Made by a program: the position numbers and the translations under genes. Source: Carex sylvatica (lineage: Eukaryota > Streptophyta > Magnoliopsida > Poales > Cyperaceae). Taken from it: DNA of 64,000 nucleotides. How positions within the stretch are numbered: the stretch's first letter is position 1; the number at the start of each line of letters is the position of its first letter. This document shows positions 37,968 through 49,949 of the stretch, piece after piece. The DNA is taken from contig CAXKVR010000109.1 in the NCBI GenBank assembly GCA_964058845.1, forward strand, positions 1 to 64,000. Reading direction: 5' to 3'. The notes beneath the pieces were generated by a model. The model was not told the DNA's origin, did no database searches, and saw only the letters and a list, made by a program, of their open reading frames with translations.

Positions 37968-39232
37968 ATTCTATCGAGTTCTTATTTATCTTGTTAAATT
38001 AGCTTTCCTTTCTTCACCGCCCCAGCTCCGGCGGAAGTCTTTATCCCACAAGTATCAAACGGACGGTCCAGATTAATTTAAGCCGAATCAAATTCAGTTT
38101 GAACTTTGGTACCTATGAAAACTATAGGAGATCCGTTCGTACCATATTAAAATAACGGTATTAATTATGTGGTTTGAGGTTCGTGTGCCGAAAAGATTTG
38201 GATGGTGAGTTCAAAGTTTGAGATAATCTCTGGGGATGTGAGTTCAAGCCGCCACCGGTTTTCTATCTAATCGGATTTAATTCACGGATAAATAATTTAG
38301 AATGACGGATTTAATATGTGCACATCCAATGAGAAGTCCGTTACTATTCACTTTAAATTCAGATCCTCTCCTGTACCGCAAAAAGGAATCTTTTATAATT
38401 AATTGATCCGGACCGTTAGCATAACGTTGCACAAATCTCAAAGCGCAAATAATGATCGCCGTCTCGAATAGGCACCGGCTGACAAGTAATAATTGTAAAA
38501 GGATTATTTTTACAGTACCGGTAAGGATATGGATTCATTGACTTTATGATTACAAGCACTATGTAAAGGGGAGAGCATAGTGATAAAGGAAGAAATGAAA
38601 TCTGCTGTAATTCTCGGGGAATTTCATGACTCTGTAATTCTGATCTCAATCATTGATCTTTTTTGAGATGTGTGTATAAAAATTTATTTTTTATAATGTT
38701 TTCGAAATCTGTGCACAGAAAAAATTGACAGTTGATATTAGAATTTCAGGATCCTGTAATTTCTCCTGGAATTACAGCAGATTCAAACTCATAAAGGAAA
38801 AGTTCAGATTCAGTTCAGCGGGTTCAAAAATTCGTGATTCAAATATAATTCGGATATAATTTAGAAATAATTTGATACAATAAAAAAAATTCAAAAAAAT
38901 TTCAAATATTTGACCTTTTTTTGCAAATAATTCGTGATTCACGTTTCATTCACGAATAAAATATATTATACGTTTTTTTTTGCGTTCTATTCGGAGTTCA
39001 ATTCGAAAATGTCAAAAAAAAAAAAAGCAGTTCAATTTGTATCAAAGATCTTATGAAATGGTTGGTGCAAATTTTAATTCACTCGCACAAATCTTGCGTA
39101 TTGAACCATTTAGATCTCACTCCGATACCATGATAGCGTAGGAAAAAAAGAAAAAAAAGGTATTTTCTAATTTTCTAATTAAGTAATTTCGAGGGATGGG
39201 ATAGCAAAAGATCAGAAAAGAATTTGAAGAGG
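37968..39232. other. Intergenic sequence between the two promoter copies
   Basis: Contains an inverted-repeat element at about 38597-38785 (GAAATCTGCTGTAATTC against GAATTACAGCAGATTC), probably a small MITE. A repetitive AT-rich stretch with AATTCGTGATTCA follows at 38820-39010. No gene is seen. Confidence 0.5.
38597..38785. mobile_element. Small inverted-repeat element, possible MITE
   Basis: Terminal inverted repeats of about 17 bp (GAAATCTGCTGTAATTC / GAATTACAGCAGATTC) bracket about 150 bp. Within it, CTCTGTAATTCTGA and GGATCCTGTAATTTC also mirror in part. The target duplication was not identified. Confidence 0.5.
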
Positions 39233-39854
39233 CAACGACGACGACGACGACGATGACGATGACGATGACGTTGATGTAAGTAAAACATATTTAATGTCAA
39301 TGAGTTTTGATATTAACACACTCTCTCCCCGTTTGTAATTTCCTGCGAAATTTCATATCGACGCCGACCAAAGTCCGAAATTTCGATCTCGCGGGAGTTT
39401 ATATAAATTGAGCTCGAATTAAATGGGTAAACTGTTAAGGAAATTCTACCAGATCGGCGAACCCCCTTCCTTCTTCCCGTTTGCTCCGATCGATGATCTG
39501 ACAGCGAGTCGTTTTCTCGTTTGCTACCACGTGAGTTACTAAAACCAAGCTAGTTTAGCCGATCATACGATTTCAATTTAAAATATTTCTCATTTTATTG
39601 TATTTTTTCTATACAGTGTAGAGAAACGCGTCCACGATTTGGAGCAGTGGTTGATCTCATCAAGCTCGTGCCTTCTCCCTTTTGCATAGCTCCTTGATTT
39701 TTCTTTGTATATTACCTTGATTTGAAGTAAGTATTTCTTTTCCCCCTTTAGAACTCCTTTTTTGTAATCTTTCTGATCTCATATACCAGTTTTACAGTGA
39801 ATGTTCAATACAATGCAGATTATAGAGTGCGCGCGGCGCAAATCAATTGTAGTC
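39233..39854 (+). promoter_or_regulatory. Promoter and 5' UTR of the CBP60-like gene
   Basis: TATA box TATATAAA at 39400-39407 follows a (GAC)n/(GAT)n microsatellite and a 330-bp block duplicated at 37.6 kb. A 5' UTR intron is plausible: donor GAA|GTAAGT at 39727 and acceptor TGCAG ending at 39818, leaving a leader exon of 36 nt before the first ATG at 39855. Confidence 0.55.
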
Positions 39855-42800
39855 ATGAGCAATCAAGATTCTCAATGCATTGATACAGGTAATTACTGCA
39901 TCTCATTTATTCTCTCTCTGTTGCTATGTTTATTACAATGCAAATTCAAGGTTTAAGGTGAAAATCATAGAAGCAAAAATCGGCTGATCAAGACCGGAAT
40001 CGGCCAAGTCGGACTGCAATTGGCCGTCAGCGATTCAATTTTTAACTGAGTTCCTAGATGGGCGATTTTTCAGCTAAAAACCGGTTCAAACCAGCCGAGT
40101 CGAGCGATTCTTCACTGATTCTTGACGTTTGTAGCCGATTTGAAGCGATTCTTGAGAAGAAGTAAAGTGTTACGAGTTACAACCCACGTCGGATTTGGGG
40201 GAGAAATTTGCGATTTTGACTGGTTCGAAATGCTGATTGGAGAAGAAGGGTTCTTGGGCTGTTCGGTCAAGCGCGGGGGCAGAAAAACTTTAGAAAGATC
40301 AACGCTGTAGCTTGTCCCAAATTATTTATACGTGACCCACATTGCAGTACCAGAGAAATCAATGCAGAAGAAATGGAGACAATACACGCTATATTTGAAG
40401 AGGTCGCTAGCCATGTCAGACGAAATGGAGACAAGCTTATTGTCTCGTTAATTTTTATTTAAAGAAATGGAGACAATCCATGCCGTGGAGTTTGTCATTT
40501 TTATTAAAATTGATTTGACATTAATTTTAACTTATTGAACATTAAAAGAAAAAGAAATATTTTTTACCTGTTTTTTCTATTATTTTATTGAAAAGTAAGC
40601 TTCTGTCAAAAAAATAATCCGAGTTTCTAATCTGATTCTCCCGATTCGGATTACACGGTCAAGTGACCGATTTCGATTCCGATTCCGATTCCGATTTTTC
40701 CTTCTATGGTGAAAATATCTCTTTCAACTGTGTTTTTTAATTCTATACATTTCACTTTACTAGAAAATATAAGCTGCTCACTTTGTATTCAAAAGCTGAT
40801 TAATTATATGATAGTATCTCTAAATTAGTATCACTTTAGGATCTAGAGTTTATGAATTAGTCACCCTTCCCAAACTAACTATGATGCTCTACATAAAGTG
40901 TATTGTGGTAAGTTGTTGTAAAATTCAATCTATTTTCTTTCCCTAGTTTATTTTTTAATCTGTTATATAACATATTATTTCATTTCAGGTTTCATTGCCA
41001 CTGGTAAGCGTCAAAGGGGAAATAATTACTTCACAAATAATGAAGTTGAGGATGATTTTCTAAACACTCAAGGAGAAAATTCTCCCACCAGTATGCAGCC
41101 GAACCTTAACTTTGCTCAAGAACCATCTCCAATGCACCTGTCTATCTCTGCATCCAGGAGAGAGGAGACACAGCTCATTTGTGCTTCAATGGAGAATAAA
41201 TCTGACAGAACTGCGATTCATAATGAGGAGTTTTCAGTTAGTGCAGCTGTGAAGACCTTTGAACAGTTGCAAGGTTTCACCAAAGGGGATACTGTTTTTG
41301 CAATCACTATGTTTATCGATAATGCTAGAGTGCGTGAGGCATTTCTGTCTTGTAATGAAGAAACTAGGGTACCCTTGATCAAGGCAATAATTGATCAACA
41401 CAAGCGAAAACAGTAAGTTACATTTTCCCACGGGTTTTTTCTTTTAGGAAATCATTACACTGAAATAAGGAAAACTGTACCCAACCAATTCAATTCCCAT
41501 AGAAATTCCCATTGCTGAATAGGCCCTAAAACTTTACCCCCACCCCAACTCCTCCCTCCCCTTTTGTTCATTTGCTCTCTTGATAAATTTAATTTAAGTT
41601 TAGATTTACCAAGAAAAACATTTTTAAGTTGGAGTGATTTCATCAATGGAAAATGGCAGGAAGCGTCCATGGGAGGAGCTTCAACAGGATGCCAACAAAA
41701 ATCAGCCTAAATCGAAGCTGGTGCGACGGATTTCATCAATGGAAAATCGTAGGAAGCGACCATGGGAGGAGCTTGAACAGGATGTCAACCAAAATCAGCC
41801 TCAACCGAAGCTGGTGCGACTGATTTCATCAATGGAAAATCAGCCTCAGTCGTGCCAGATTCAAGTGGGGATGATCAGGATCTTCAAGGCCAGGTCCGCG
41901 CTCAAGTTCGCCTTCATCATGATTGGAATGAGGTTGATTTATATACTTTTCTCTCTGGCTATTATTATGTACTCATTAGCTTGATCTTTAATTATTATGT
42001 ACTCATTAGCTTGAACTTGAATTTATCTAATTTTTTTATAAATATATGGGTTATCTTTATGTGCAGCAAGCGCCAATACGACATAGAACAAGCAGTACCA
42101 ACACCGCGGTAAGTACTTAGTTTCACAATTTATCTTCTTGACTTTAGAATTTATGAAAAAAACTTTATATATTTTAGGCAAAATTTAAGTGCACATATTT
42201 TTTCTTTGTAGAACCCAGCGATTGCACATCGAAGAGTTGCCGACACACAAACTCGTCTTTGTAAATCAAGTCACACAACCAATGTACACTTGCAAAAACA
42301 TCACAGATAAGAACAAAAAGCCCATAGAAATCCAACTCATAGACATTAATACGGGCAGACAATGCACAAACGTGGAGGGCTTGAACATAAAAGTGAAAAT
42401 TGTTGTGATTGATGGGGATTTAGAGCTAGAAGGTTTGGATAGTGACAAATTCAATAGCAAAATTGTTAAACAAAGAGAAGGAAAGAGACCACTGCTCATT
42501 GGTAATACAGAGGTGACTTTTAATCAACAAGGAGTTGGTACTATAGGGGATATATATTTCACCGATAATTCAAAATGTCTGAGATGCGGGGAATTTCGCC
42601 TTGGTGCATGTATTGATTCAAAGCGCTGTGGAACTATTATAAATATTCAGGAGGGGTTGTCTGAGAAATTTAAAGTCAAGGATCAGCGAGGTTTATGTAA
42701 GTAAACTTAACGAGAAGTTATCTCTTCTTTTTTGTTGGGATTTTTTTAAAGAAAAACACTTGTATAATTAACCAACATTTTTTACTGAGAAATATAGAAT

Positions 42801-45800
42801 CTACAATTCGATTAACTGTGCAATTTTGTGTAGCGTACGAGAAGCACTATCCCCCAATGCTCGACGACGACGTTTGGCGACTTGAGGGTATTGGGAAAAA
42901 TGGAAAATATCATGAGAGATTGATGGGAAAAAATATTAACGGTGTTCAAGTTAACAGTGTTCAAGATTTCGTGAAATTGTTGAATGAAAATCCAAGTGTG
43001 TTAAAGAAGGTAAATTTTCTGCAATTTCTCGTTGACTCCTCATTATATAACTTTGAACAACCTAGATAACATGACCTGATTAAGTATGAAGTTTTCTTAA
43101 AAAAGGAATAAGAAATATGTAGATTAACTGATAATTTAAGAATAAGACAATTAAAAAAACCTTTAGTTTGTGTCATTACACAACCTCCAATTTGAAAAGG
43201 TAGGTAACTTTTCTACCGGATTTGCTCTTTCTTTGTCATGAAAGCTCCTCAACATCAATTAATTATGATTTTGCAGATCTTGAAAATGCCGGAATATGCC
43301 TGGAACAAAGTTGTAAAGCATGCGCAAACGTGTCGTATGGAGCCTGACCATGCAAATTTGGAGAACAATGCTGATTTACCAAGTAATTAAGTTGCCTCTT
43401 GCGTTGTGTAGTTTATTCAGTATGCCTCATCTAATGTTAGGCTCTTTTATGTCATCAATAAGGAATTTTCTTCTTTTGTTACAAACAAAAGAAAAATAGA
43501 ACAGAATGAAATTACCTCCAATATAATTTATTTACAATAATGATATATTTCTCAAATCTCAATAACAACTAAGAGTACTGGTTCCACATATGCAAATGGA
43601 GAAACCATTATATATATACCCAAAAGGACAAAAGGTAGAATATATATGTGTTCTCTATCCATTGAAGATCCAGTTTCTTGGATATATGCCCAACCAATTT
43701 CTCACAAGAGTTGGAGGGGCATAGAAAAGTTAGTTCATGTTGTCTTTTCCTCATTAATTGTGCTTATTAATGGGAACAAAATATGTTATTTGTGGCTTTA
43801 CAAGGTGACAACATTGACTCTTCTCCTAGGCGCGTTTTAATTGTCTTTTACTCATGATTCTTCAAATTTCTCTCACACGCAGAGAGTTCAGGACCTGAGG
43901 CTTTTACTCTGCCTAACCCTATGCCAGAAGTTCAGCCGGAAAACATGGTCATTCATCTATTTCTATTTTTGTTTTTTCCTCAAGTACAAAAATAAGTAAT
44001 TTACTAAAATTTTGGGTAATCTATGTACATGGAAATTTTTAAAATGCACTGAGTGGTTAGTTATATGAAGAATTTCAAACAATCATAGAAAAGATACCAA
44101 AGTTATATATATCAATTTTGATGGAATTTGGAAATTTCTTGGCCACAGATCAGATACAAAAAACTCAACTGCTAATTTTCTAATTGCTTGATCAATAACC
44201 AATCAGTTTTCAAAACATACCAAAGTTGATACAAAACCTATCTAAATCAGATAAAACATATGCTCCTAATTTATTTTATTTTGTTTTAATAACTGTCACC
44301 AATTGTCTCGGTTATTAAATAATTTTGTTGTCAACATAACCAAAGGAAGTTACTTTTTAAGTCGGAAGGTTTAACACAAAAGCCTCATTTTCTAATCCAA
44401 ATTGACAATTGATGGGTTTTTTTTTAATGATACAGGAAGGGGTCACAAATGTGCCAGTACCTGATGTTGATTTGCTGCATGCACCAGAAATTCAGGCACA
44501 ATATATGGTTAGACCTATTTTTATTGGCATGGTAAATTCTGATGTTAATTATATCTTAAAGAGATAAACTTACTGTAATTTTGGGCATGATTTGTACAGG
44601 TAATAGTGGTGGTGTTTTCCAGCCAATACGATTAGTTACTTTGTAGTATATAGTACCTTTTTTTTTAAAGTAGTCAGCAAAATACTATTATTAATTTCAT
44701 TAAACAAAGAAAAGGAATGACATATATATGGGTTACTTGAAGGGAAAATTGAAAAAAAAAAAAAAATGAGTACTATTCATTAAACTGGGTAGTACTTTTC
44801 TTGGAATATATAATAGTCTATACCTGGAGTTGTTTACTGTGACTTGTTTATAGTAGTGTTTCTACCTGTGAGAGTTTTCAGTTGTGAAATCATATCCATC
44901 TGGTGTTTCATTTTTTTTTTTTTTCTGAATTGCTTAATTGAGGCTCTAAGTCAGCACAAAAAGATCCGATAGACTGTTTATTCTATTACAATTTAATAGA
45001 TGAAATAAAAGTTATGCAGCCATGTATATGATGTATATACTTTGGGCAGGCTGTGAAAATTTGTTATACTGAGGTCTAATCCTCTCTTTATTTTTTGCAT
45101 TTTAAGGACATGGGGCAACAAAGAGATTCTGCGGCACACTTCAGATCAAACCAGATGGAGCACGTAGATTCAATCTCATCTCCCAATGGAAACAATGGAC
45201 CAAGTAATTTCCTCTGCTATATGCTTAATTTCAATTTAAGATATATATTACAGGTAAAAGTTAATAATTTATAATATGGAGGTGCTTGTATTGTATTGTT
45301 GTCATAGAGTGTAAATCTTATCATTGGCATTTTTTATGTTCAATAATATTTTTTCAACATTGTGTAATTTTTTTTCTTTTTGAATGAAATTGTCTGTTGG
45401 TAATCACCATTATATATTAAAAAAAACTATATCTTATCCAAGAATTAAATTATTTGTTAAGACCACACAACACAAGTGACTTGATCTATTTTCTTAATCA
45501 ATTTGCATGTTTTTTCTGGTGATTTAATGTTTTTTAACTTCACTTGGAAGGTGAGGCTTTTGAAGAAATGCCTGAACAACCTTCAACTTGTCAAGGTAAT
45601 GAATGCAATCAAATTATTAAGGTTTTGTGGGTTTTATTTAAATTATTCATTTATTGTCATTACTTCTCTTTTTCATTTGTTCTATGTACTGCTTTTTCAG
45701 GGATGACCATGGAGAATGATATATATTATAATCAAGGTTATCAAATTAGCATTGATGATTATACAATATCCCCAGGTGAGGAACAATCTCTAGGGTCATA

Positions 45801-47389
45801 TCCACTTCGGCCTTTTTTTTCAAGGGATATCAATTTCATGTATATGATTAGAAAGCTTCAAAATATCATTTATATCCCCAATAAACTACAAATGCCCTAT
45901 GGAAACATCAACAGATGAATAAGAATTATTCCGAACATGCACATAGAGACATGTTGGCTTTTCCTTGTCAATCGTTATTTTTAACCAGAGGAAAATGTGT
46001 TATCTGTGGCTTTGCAAGGTGACAACACTGACTCTTCTCTTATTAGGTGCGTTTCAATTTCTTTTGCTCATGATTCTTCAAATTTCTCTCATATATATGA
46101 CAGACATTCCAGGACTTGAATCTGGTACCCTGCCTAATCCTATGCCAGAATTTCAGCCGAGAAACATGGTAAATCATCTATTTCTATTTTGGTTTCTACG
46201 TCAAGTTCAAACACAAAGTAATTTACTAAAATTCTGGGTAACTTATGTCCTTGAAAATTTTGAAATGTAATTAATGGTTAGTTATTTGAAATACTTCAAA
46301 CAATCTAGTTATGGACCATATTGTGTCTCCTAAATGAAGCTATGAACTGTGTATCATTAGTCATTCAATTTTGTTTCTAGTTGCTATAAGCTGTCTGCAA
46401 AACTGATGTCAGTCACTATTTAATTGTGGTAAATCAAGTATTAGTGATTACAGTCTGTAGTTTCTATAGGCTGTATACATATTGGGATTCTGAACTGTCA
46501 TATATTATTAGGTTGTTGAAGCATATTTATTTAAATAGTGGAATTATGACAACTAAGTTTAGGTAGTGGATCGATGTCTATCTGGTACCATAACTAGGGT
46601 TTAATTGATGTCATGCCTGATGTTGTTCAGAGGCTCTTATTTTAATTCTGGCTGGTACAAATATAATAATTTACAACATTAAGATCAACAAACAAGTTTA
46701 GTTGAGATCTAATTTTGGCTTTTAATTTTTTCTAAAGGGCATGAACAAACAAGTGGCTCCTGCGTTGAACTTAGTATCAGGTCAGATGGAGAGATTCCCC
46801 TCAAACACATCTTTCAATTGAAACAATGAACCAACTAATTTCTCATAATTTTAAAATTGGAAGAATTTATTTTTTATTATTCTCTTTATGTGTCCATAAT
46901 CTATCTTTCATTCTCCTAAGTTTCCCTCTTAATATACTTGTAATTAGTGCTAAAATATTACTTTAATGCAATTTAGTCAGTAAAAATGGTATCTTTTGCA
47001 AAATGTCAAGAAAGGACTTGGTCTATGATTCCCTCTCCTTTTTGGTGACACATTTTGTCTTTCTATATGGCTCTTCTAGAAAAAAAAAATAATAATAATA
47101 ACAACAAAAACATATTTCTTTCTTCCAGTTTCGTCCAATTTGCATGCAGATGAGATTTACGACGGACTGTTGGAACAAACAACTGCAATACCAAATTTCG
47201 TCCGGATAGAAAGTAATCAATGTAATGCAATTTCTACTTTTTTTTCTTTTTGTGGGCTCTATTTGAAGTATTCTTCTTAGTTTCTGCATCGGAGGCTGAT
47301 TTATGTTTCCTTTTTCTCTAGGGGACGATATGTATTGGTCTGTGTTATTGGATGGAGGAAGCACTTCTAATGATGATTATGGACTGTGA
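39855..47389 (+). CDS. CBP60-like calmodulin-binding protein gene, many short 3' exons
   Basis: CBP60 proteins are plant nuclear DNA-binding regulators, some of which drive salicylate defence. The conserved region is encoded by 42212-42696 ([46 protein letters not shown]), 42834-43009 ([23 protein letters not shown]) and 43277-43382. Upstream exons: 39855-39888, 40989-41412, 42067-42108. Downstream exons: 43883-43947, 44436-44507 (or 44531), 45107-45203, 45551-45595, 45701-45775, 46104-46168, 46738-46780, 47129-47221, 47322-47389. All phases agree, giving 629 aa (637 with the longer exon). An alternative first exon at 41646-41932 splices to 42067 in the same phase (572 aa). A short form could stop at TAA 43388 if the 43382 donor is not used. 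The usual C-terminal CBP60 domain is not visible; short repeated exons replace it. Confidence 0.75.
39955..40719. mobile_element. Non-autonomous element inside intron 1 of the CBP60-like gene
   Basis: Inverted ends GTGAAAATCATAGAAGC AAAAATCGG and CCGATTTTTCCTTCTATGGT enclose about 760 bp rich in ATCGGC/CCGATT motifs. It includes a 62-codon frame at 40122-40310 without recognisable homology. Its limits agree with an insertion within the 1.1 kb intron. The superfamily is unknown. Confidence 0.55.
41636..41850 (+). repeat. 93-bp in-frame coding repeat in the alternative first exon
   Basis: Two full units and a partial third, starting at ATG codons 41646, 41739 and 41832, are spaced exactly 93 bp apart. 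Each encodes MEN(G/R)RKRPWEEL followed by a KLVR segment. Because 93 is a multiple of three, copy number can change without a frameshift. Basic KRP-type stretches are common near CBP60 N-termini, which favours this exon being coding. Confidence 0.75.
43640..46300 (+). repeat. Intragenic duplication in the CBP60-like gene
   Basis: The segment about 43780-44060 (intron, exon with [12 protein letters not shown], following intron) is repeated at about 46000-46290 (exon with [12 protein letters not shown]). Both contain TGTGGCTTT(A/G)CAAGGTGACAAC and CTCATGATTCTTCAAATTTC. The exon at 46738 also resembles a decayed version of the exon at 45107: read through, it would run [11 protein letters not shown] and then hit TGA at 46819, so splicing at 46780 is needed to keep the frame. 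Confidence 0.8.
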
Positions 47390-48653
47390 AAGTTAGATTT
47401 TTCATCAAAATTTTGATGCCAATTGAGGAAAAGAGAAGGTTTATGAGTGTTTTTATTCTTTCTTAAGACAAAAAAAAATTGTTTGGGAGTATAGGCTTGG
47501 TTGTTATTATTGTTGTTGTTGTTGTATATTAGGTGCTGCATTCACTTGAATGATTTGTGATTGTGTTATTTTTATTATTTTTTCTTTCTTTTTCATTGCA
47601 AAACCCTTGTTAACACTTAAAAATTTTGTATATATTGTTTGATGTTAATGTAAATATTAGTGTGAAATTTGCTTTCCTCTTTCCTTTTTTTTCTATTTTT
47701 AATGTTTCACAAATGAGATAAAAGAAAAATGAAGGAAACAGAAACTTGATTTAGGAAACTAGCTAGCCCTATAGCTATGCAATAGTTGCAGTATAGCTTT
47801 TCTAGACATCAAAAGCTATAATGCTATTAACTGTTTTTTTTTTTATAATGATTCTAAATAGCTATAATTGCACTATAGTTTTTTAGAATCTTAAAAGTTA
47901 TAATGCTATAATTGCTATTTAGAAACTTGATAGGAAAGTACAACTCAATTTGAAACCATGTCATATGCAGGAGACCTCCATTTGAAAATGTTACCCAGGA
48001 TATAAATGGATTATTCAAAAATCAAATGCCATTTTTATCAAATTTATTTTTAAAAAAATAGTAATTATATTAAAAAAAATCAAGAATACGAGCTAGTAGT
48101 AAAGAAAAATATCAACACATTGTTTTTTTCTTTTTCTCAAATTACCATGAAGTAAATTATAAATTCATTATTTTGAAATATATATATATATAAGATTGGC
48201 ATTCTCAAGAGATTTTAAATGTAATTAGAAAAAATTCATAATATGCAATCAAAAAAAAATATTCATGTCGCACACCCGTTTTAAAAACTTAATAAGTTAA
48301 TATAAAATAGCCAAGACAATTTTTATTCGGTAGTAGAATTATTAAATTAAAAGAATGTATAAAAAATGTATCCTACATTTACCATGCATGAGCCAAATAC
48401 AAAAAATGTAGCAAGACATTTTATTTTATTTAAAAACCTGCAATTCCAATTTTTTTATTTTTACCGTCTTAAAAAAAAAAACAAATAATCACGATTTCCT
48501 GAATATTCCATTTTCACCATGTCTGCAGTTTCAAACTGTGGATAAAAATTAGGTAAAACTGCGGACCTAATCCATAGAGTGGTCCACATTTTGAAAATGC
48601 AGACTCAAAATGCGGACCAAATTTTTTTTTTTTTTTTTTCTGTTGATTCCAAT
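47390..48653. other. 3' flank of the CBP60-like gene
   Basis: Sequence at about 47590-48010 is mirrored, inverted, at 13120-13350 and 26870-27080. A 170-bp insertion is annotated separately. From 48010 on it is AT-rich with no gene. Confidence 0.6.
47751..47920. mobile_element. 170-bp insertion with 11-bp target duplication
   Basis: Flanked by AGAAACTTGAT at 47740-47750 and 47921-47931. The inverted homologue near 13170-13195 has the site only once and lacks the insert. The interior has partly mirrored TAGCTATAATTGCA-like segments. The size and long target duplication suggest a small Mutator-like element, but its terminal repeats are weak. Confidence 0.7.
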
Positions 48654-48870
48654 TAGGGGTGCAAATGGATCAGATATTATCTGTCCATATTCGAAAATTA
48701 GATACGGATATCCGATATCTAAATATCCGTGCAAATACGGATATGGATATAGTTTTGAATTTTAATTATCCGTATCCAAATAGTAAATATATACCATATA
48801 GTTTAATATATATTATGAAAATATGTATGCCAAATCATGGTCAAGTATATGAGAACTTAATCTTGTACCA
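48654..48870. mobile_element. Fragment of a GGGGTGCAAATGGATC-type element
   Basis: The left end GGGGTGCAAATGGATCAGAT is followed by alternating GGATATCCGATA / ATATCCGTGCAAATACGG motifs. It resembles the left part of the copy at 61068 and the inverse of the right ends at 56342 and 59148. No matching right terminus was found, so it is probably truncated. Confidence 0.5.
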
Positions 48871-49059
48871 GGGCATTGCACAAAAAGGTCAAGTATATGA
48901 GAAATCATGGTCACCGTACCAGTACATGTAAGGATTGCCAAATTTGAGGTATGTACTTAAACATGAACAAATTTGATGCTATAGATACATAAAGAAAAGC
49001 ACAGTTACAACATCATAGGTACCATGGAAACGATATAAAGGAAAGCAATCACAAATTAC

Positions 49060-49921
49060 TCATGGCTTTCGTTCGACTTTTCTGGTATGAATTGCAGGAG
49101 GCGGCATGTTCTTAGGGTTAGTAAACCAGGTCGTATATAGAAACTGCTTGTGGGGTCCATTGTGACAGCATATTTGTCTCAATTTCTGTCTCTCTCTCAT
49201 CCATCTCAGCATAATCTTCATTTGCCTCTTACTTGTCAGGCCTCTCAATCCCATTTCCTTGAAAAATTAATTAAGTGGATTAGATGTTTTTTGTTACTTT
49301 CTCTTTCTTTTCAAGTTCCCTGGAATCAGATTCTGAGTTTCAATCAATTTGGCAGATCCAAACAGAATCAGATGCCAAATTGAGTATTTTAGTTAATATA
49401 TTCCACAAAGATTGATCTTCTTTTGGTAAAAGTTTATCTTTGACATTTCATTGAACAGGTGGTGTGTATGACAAATTGAGTATTTTAGTTAATATATTCC
49501 ACAAAGATTGATCCTCTTTTGGTAAAACATTTTATCAAACAGGTGGTGTGTATGAGTGATGATGCCAAGTAAATGAGTAGAGTTCTGGAAAGTTTTTCTT
49601 GGACATTTCATCGAACAGGTTGTGTGCATGAGTGATGATGCCAAGTAAATGAGTAAATTTCTGAAAAGTTTCTCTTGGACTTTTCATCGAACAGGTGGTT
49701 TGCATGAGTAATAACACAGTAAACAACAAGCAGAACAAGAGAGGGAAGACCTTGACGTGGTCCCAGGTGTCAGAGATGGTGAGGGGACCGTGCTCCTTGA
49801 CAACATCGAAAATGGCGCGAGAGATTGAGAGGGTTTGCTCGGGAGGTGACGTCAGCTCGATGGGTTTCATCTTTGGTTTCCCCTTCTTCGCTGCCCATCT
49901 CACCACAGTCCCAAATACCAT
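49060..49921 (-). CDS. Conserved 122-aa plant protein of unknown function
   Basis: Two exons on the minus strand: 49921-49751 (57 codons, ending DTWDHVK at donor AAG|GTCTTC) and 49257-49060 (EMGLRGLTSKRQMKIMLRW to the stop), acceptor TTTTCAAG. Together they give 122 aa. The N-terminus is basic (WAAKKGKPKMKP), followed by IELTSPPEQT, ISRAIFDVVKEHGPLTISDTW and a Lys/Arg-rich second half with RWMRERQKLRQIC, GPHKQFLYTTWF. I recognise this as a small family conserved in land plants, but I do not know its function. The helix pattern HGPLTISDTW...GLTSKRQMKIMLRWM would suit a winged-helix fold, and the basic N-terminus could serve organelle targeting or RNA binding. Both are inference. A CT-rich 5' leader lies at about 49921-49945. 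Confidence 0.85.
49383..49705. repeat. Tandem repeat in the intron of the 122-aa protein gene
   Basis: Units of about 85-90 bp contain TTTGGTAAAA or TTTCTTGGACATTTCATCGA, then ACAGGTGGTGTGTATGAG, and TGATGATGCCAAGTAAATGAG in two of them. About four diverged units fill most of the 493-bp intron. Confidence 0.75.
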
Positions 49922-49949
49922 CTCTCTTTCTCTCTCTCTCTGGCTACAA

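Noticed and set aside
40122..40310. 62-codon frame in intron 1 of the CBP60-like gene
   Set aside because: It lies within a non-autonomous inverted-repeat element and has no recognisable homology.
41093..41416. Resemblance of the upstream frame to the C-terminal part of Myb/SANT-like (L10-interacting type) proteins
   Set aside because: The similarity is a loose pattern of spaced hydrophobic and acidic residues recalled from memory; not enough to name the domain.
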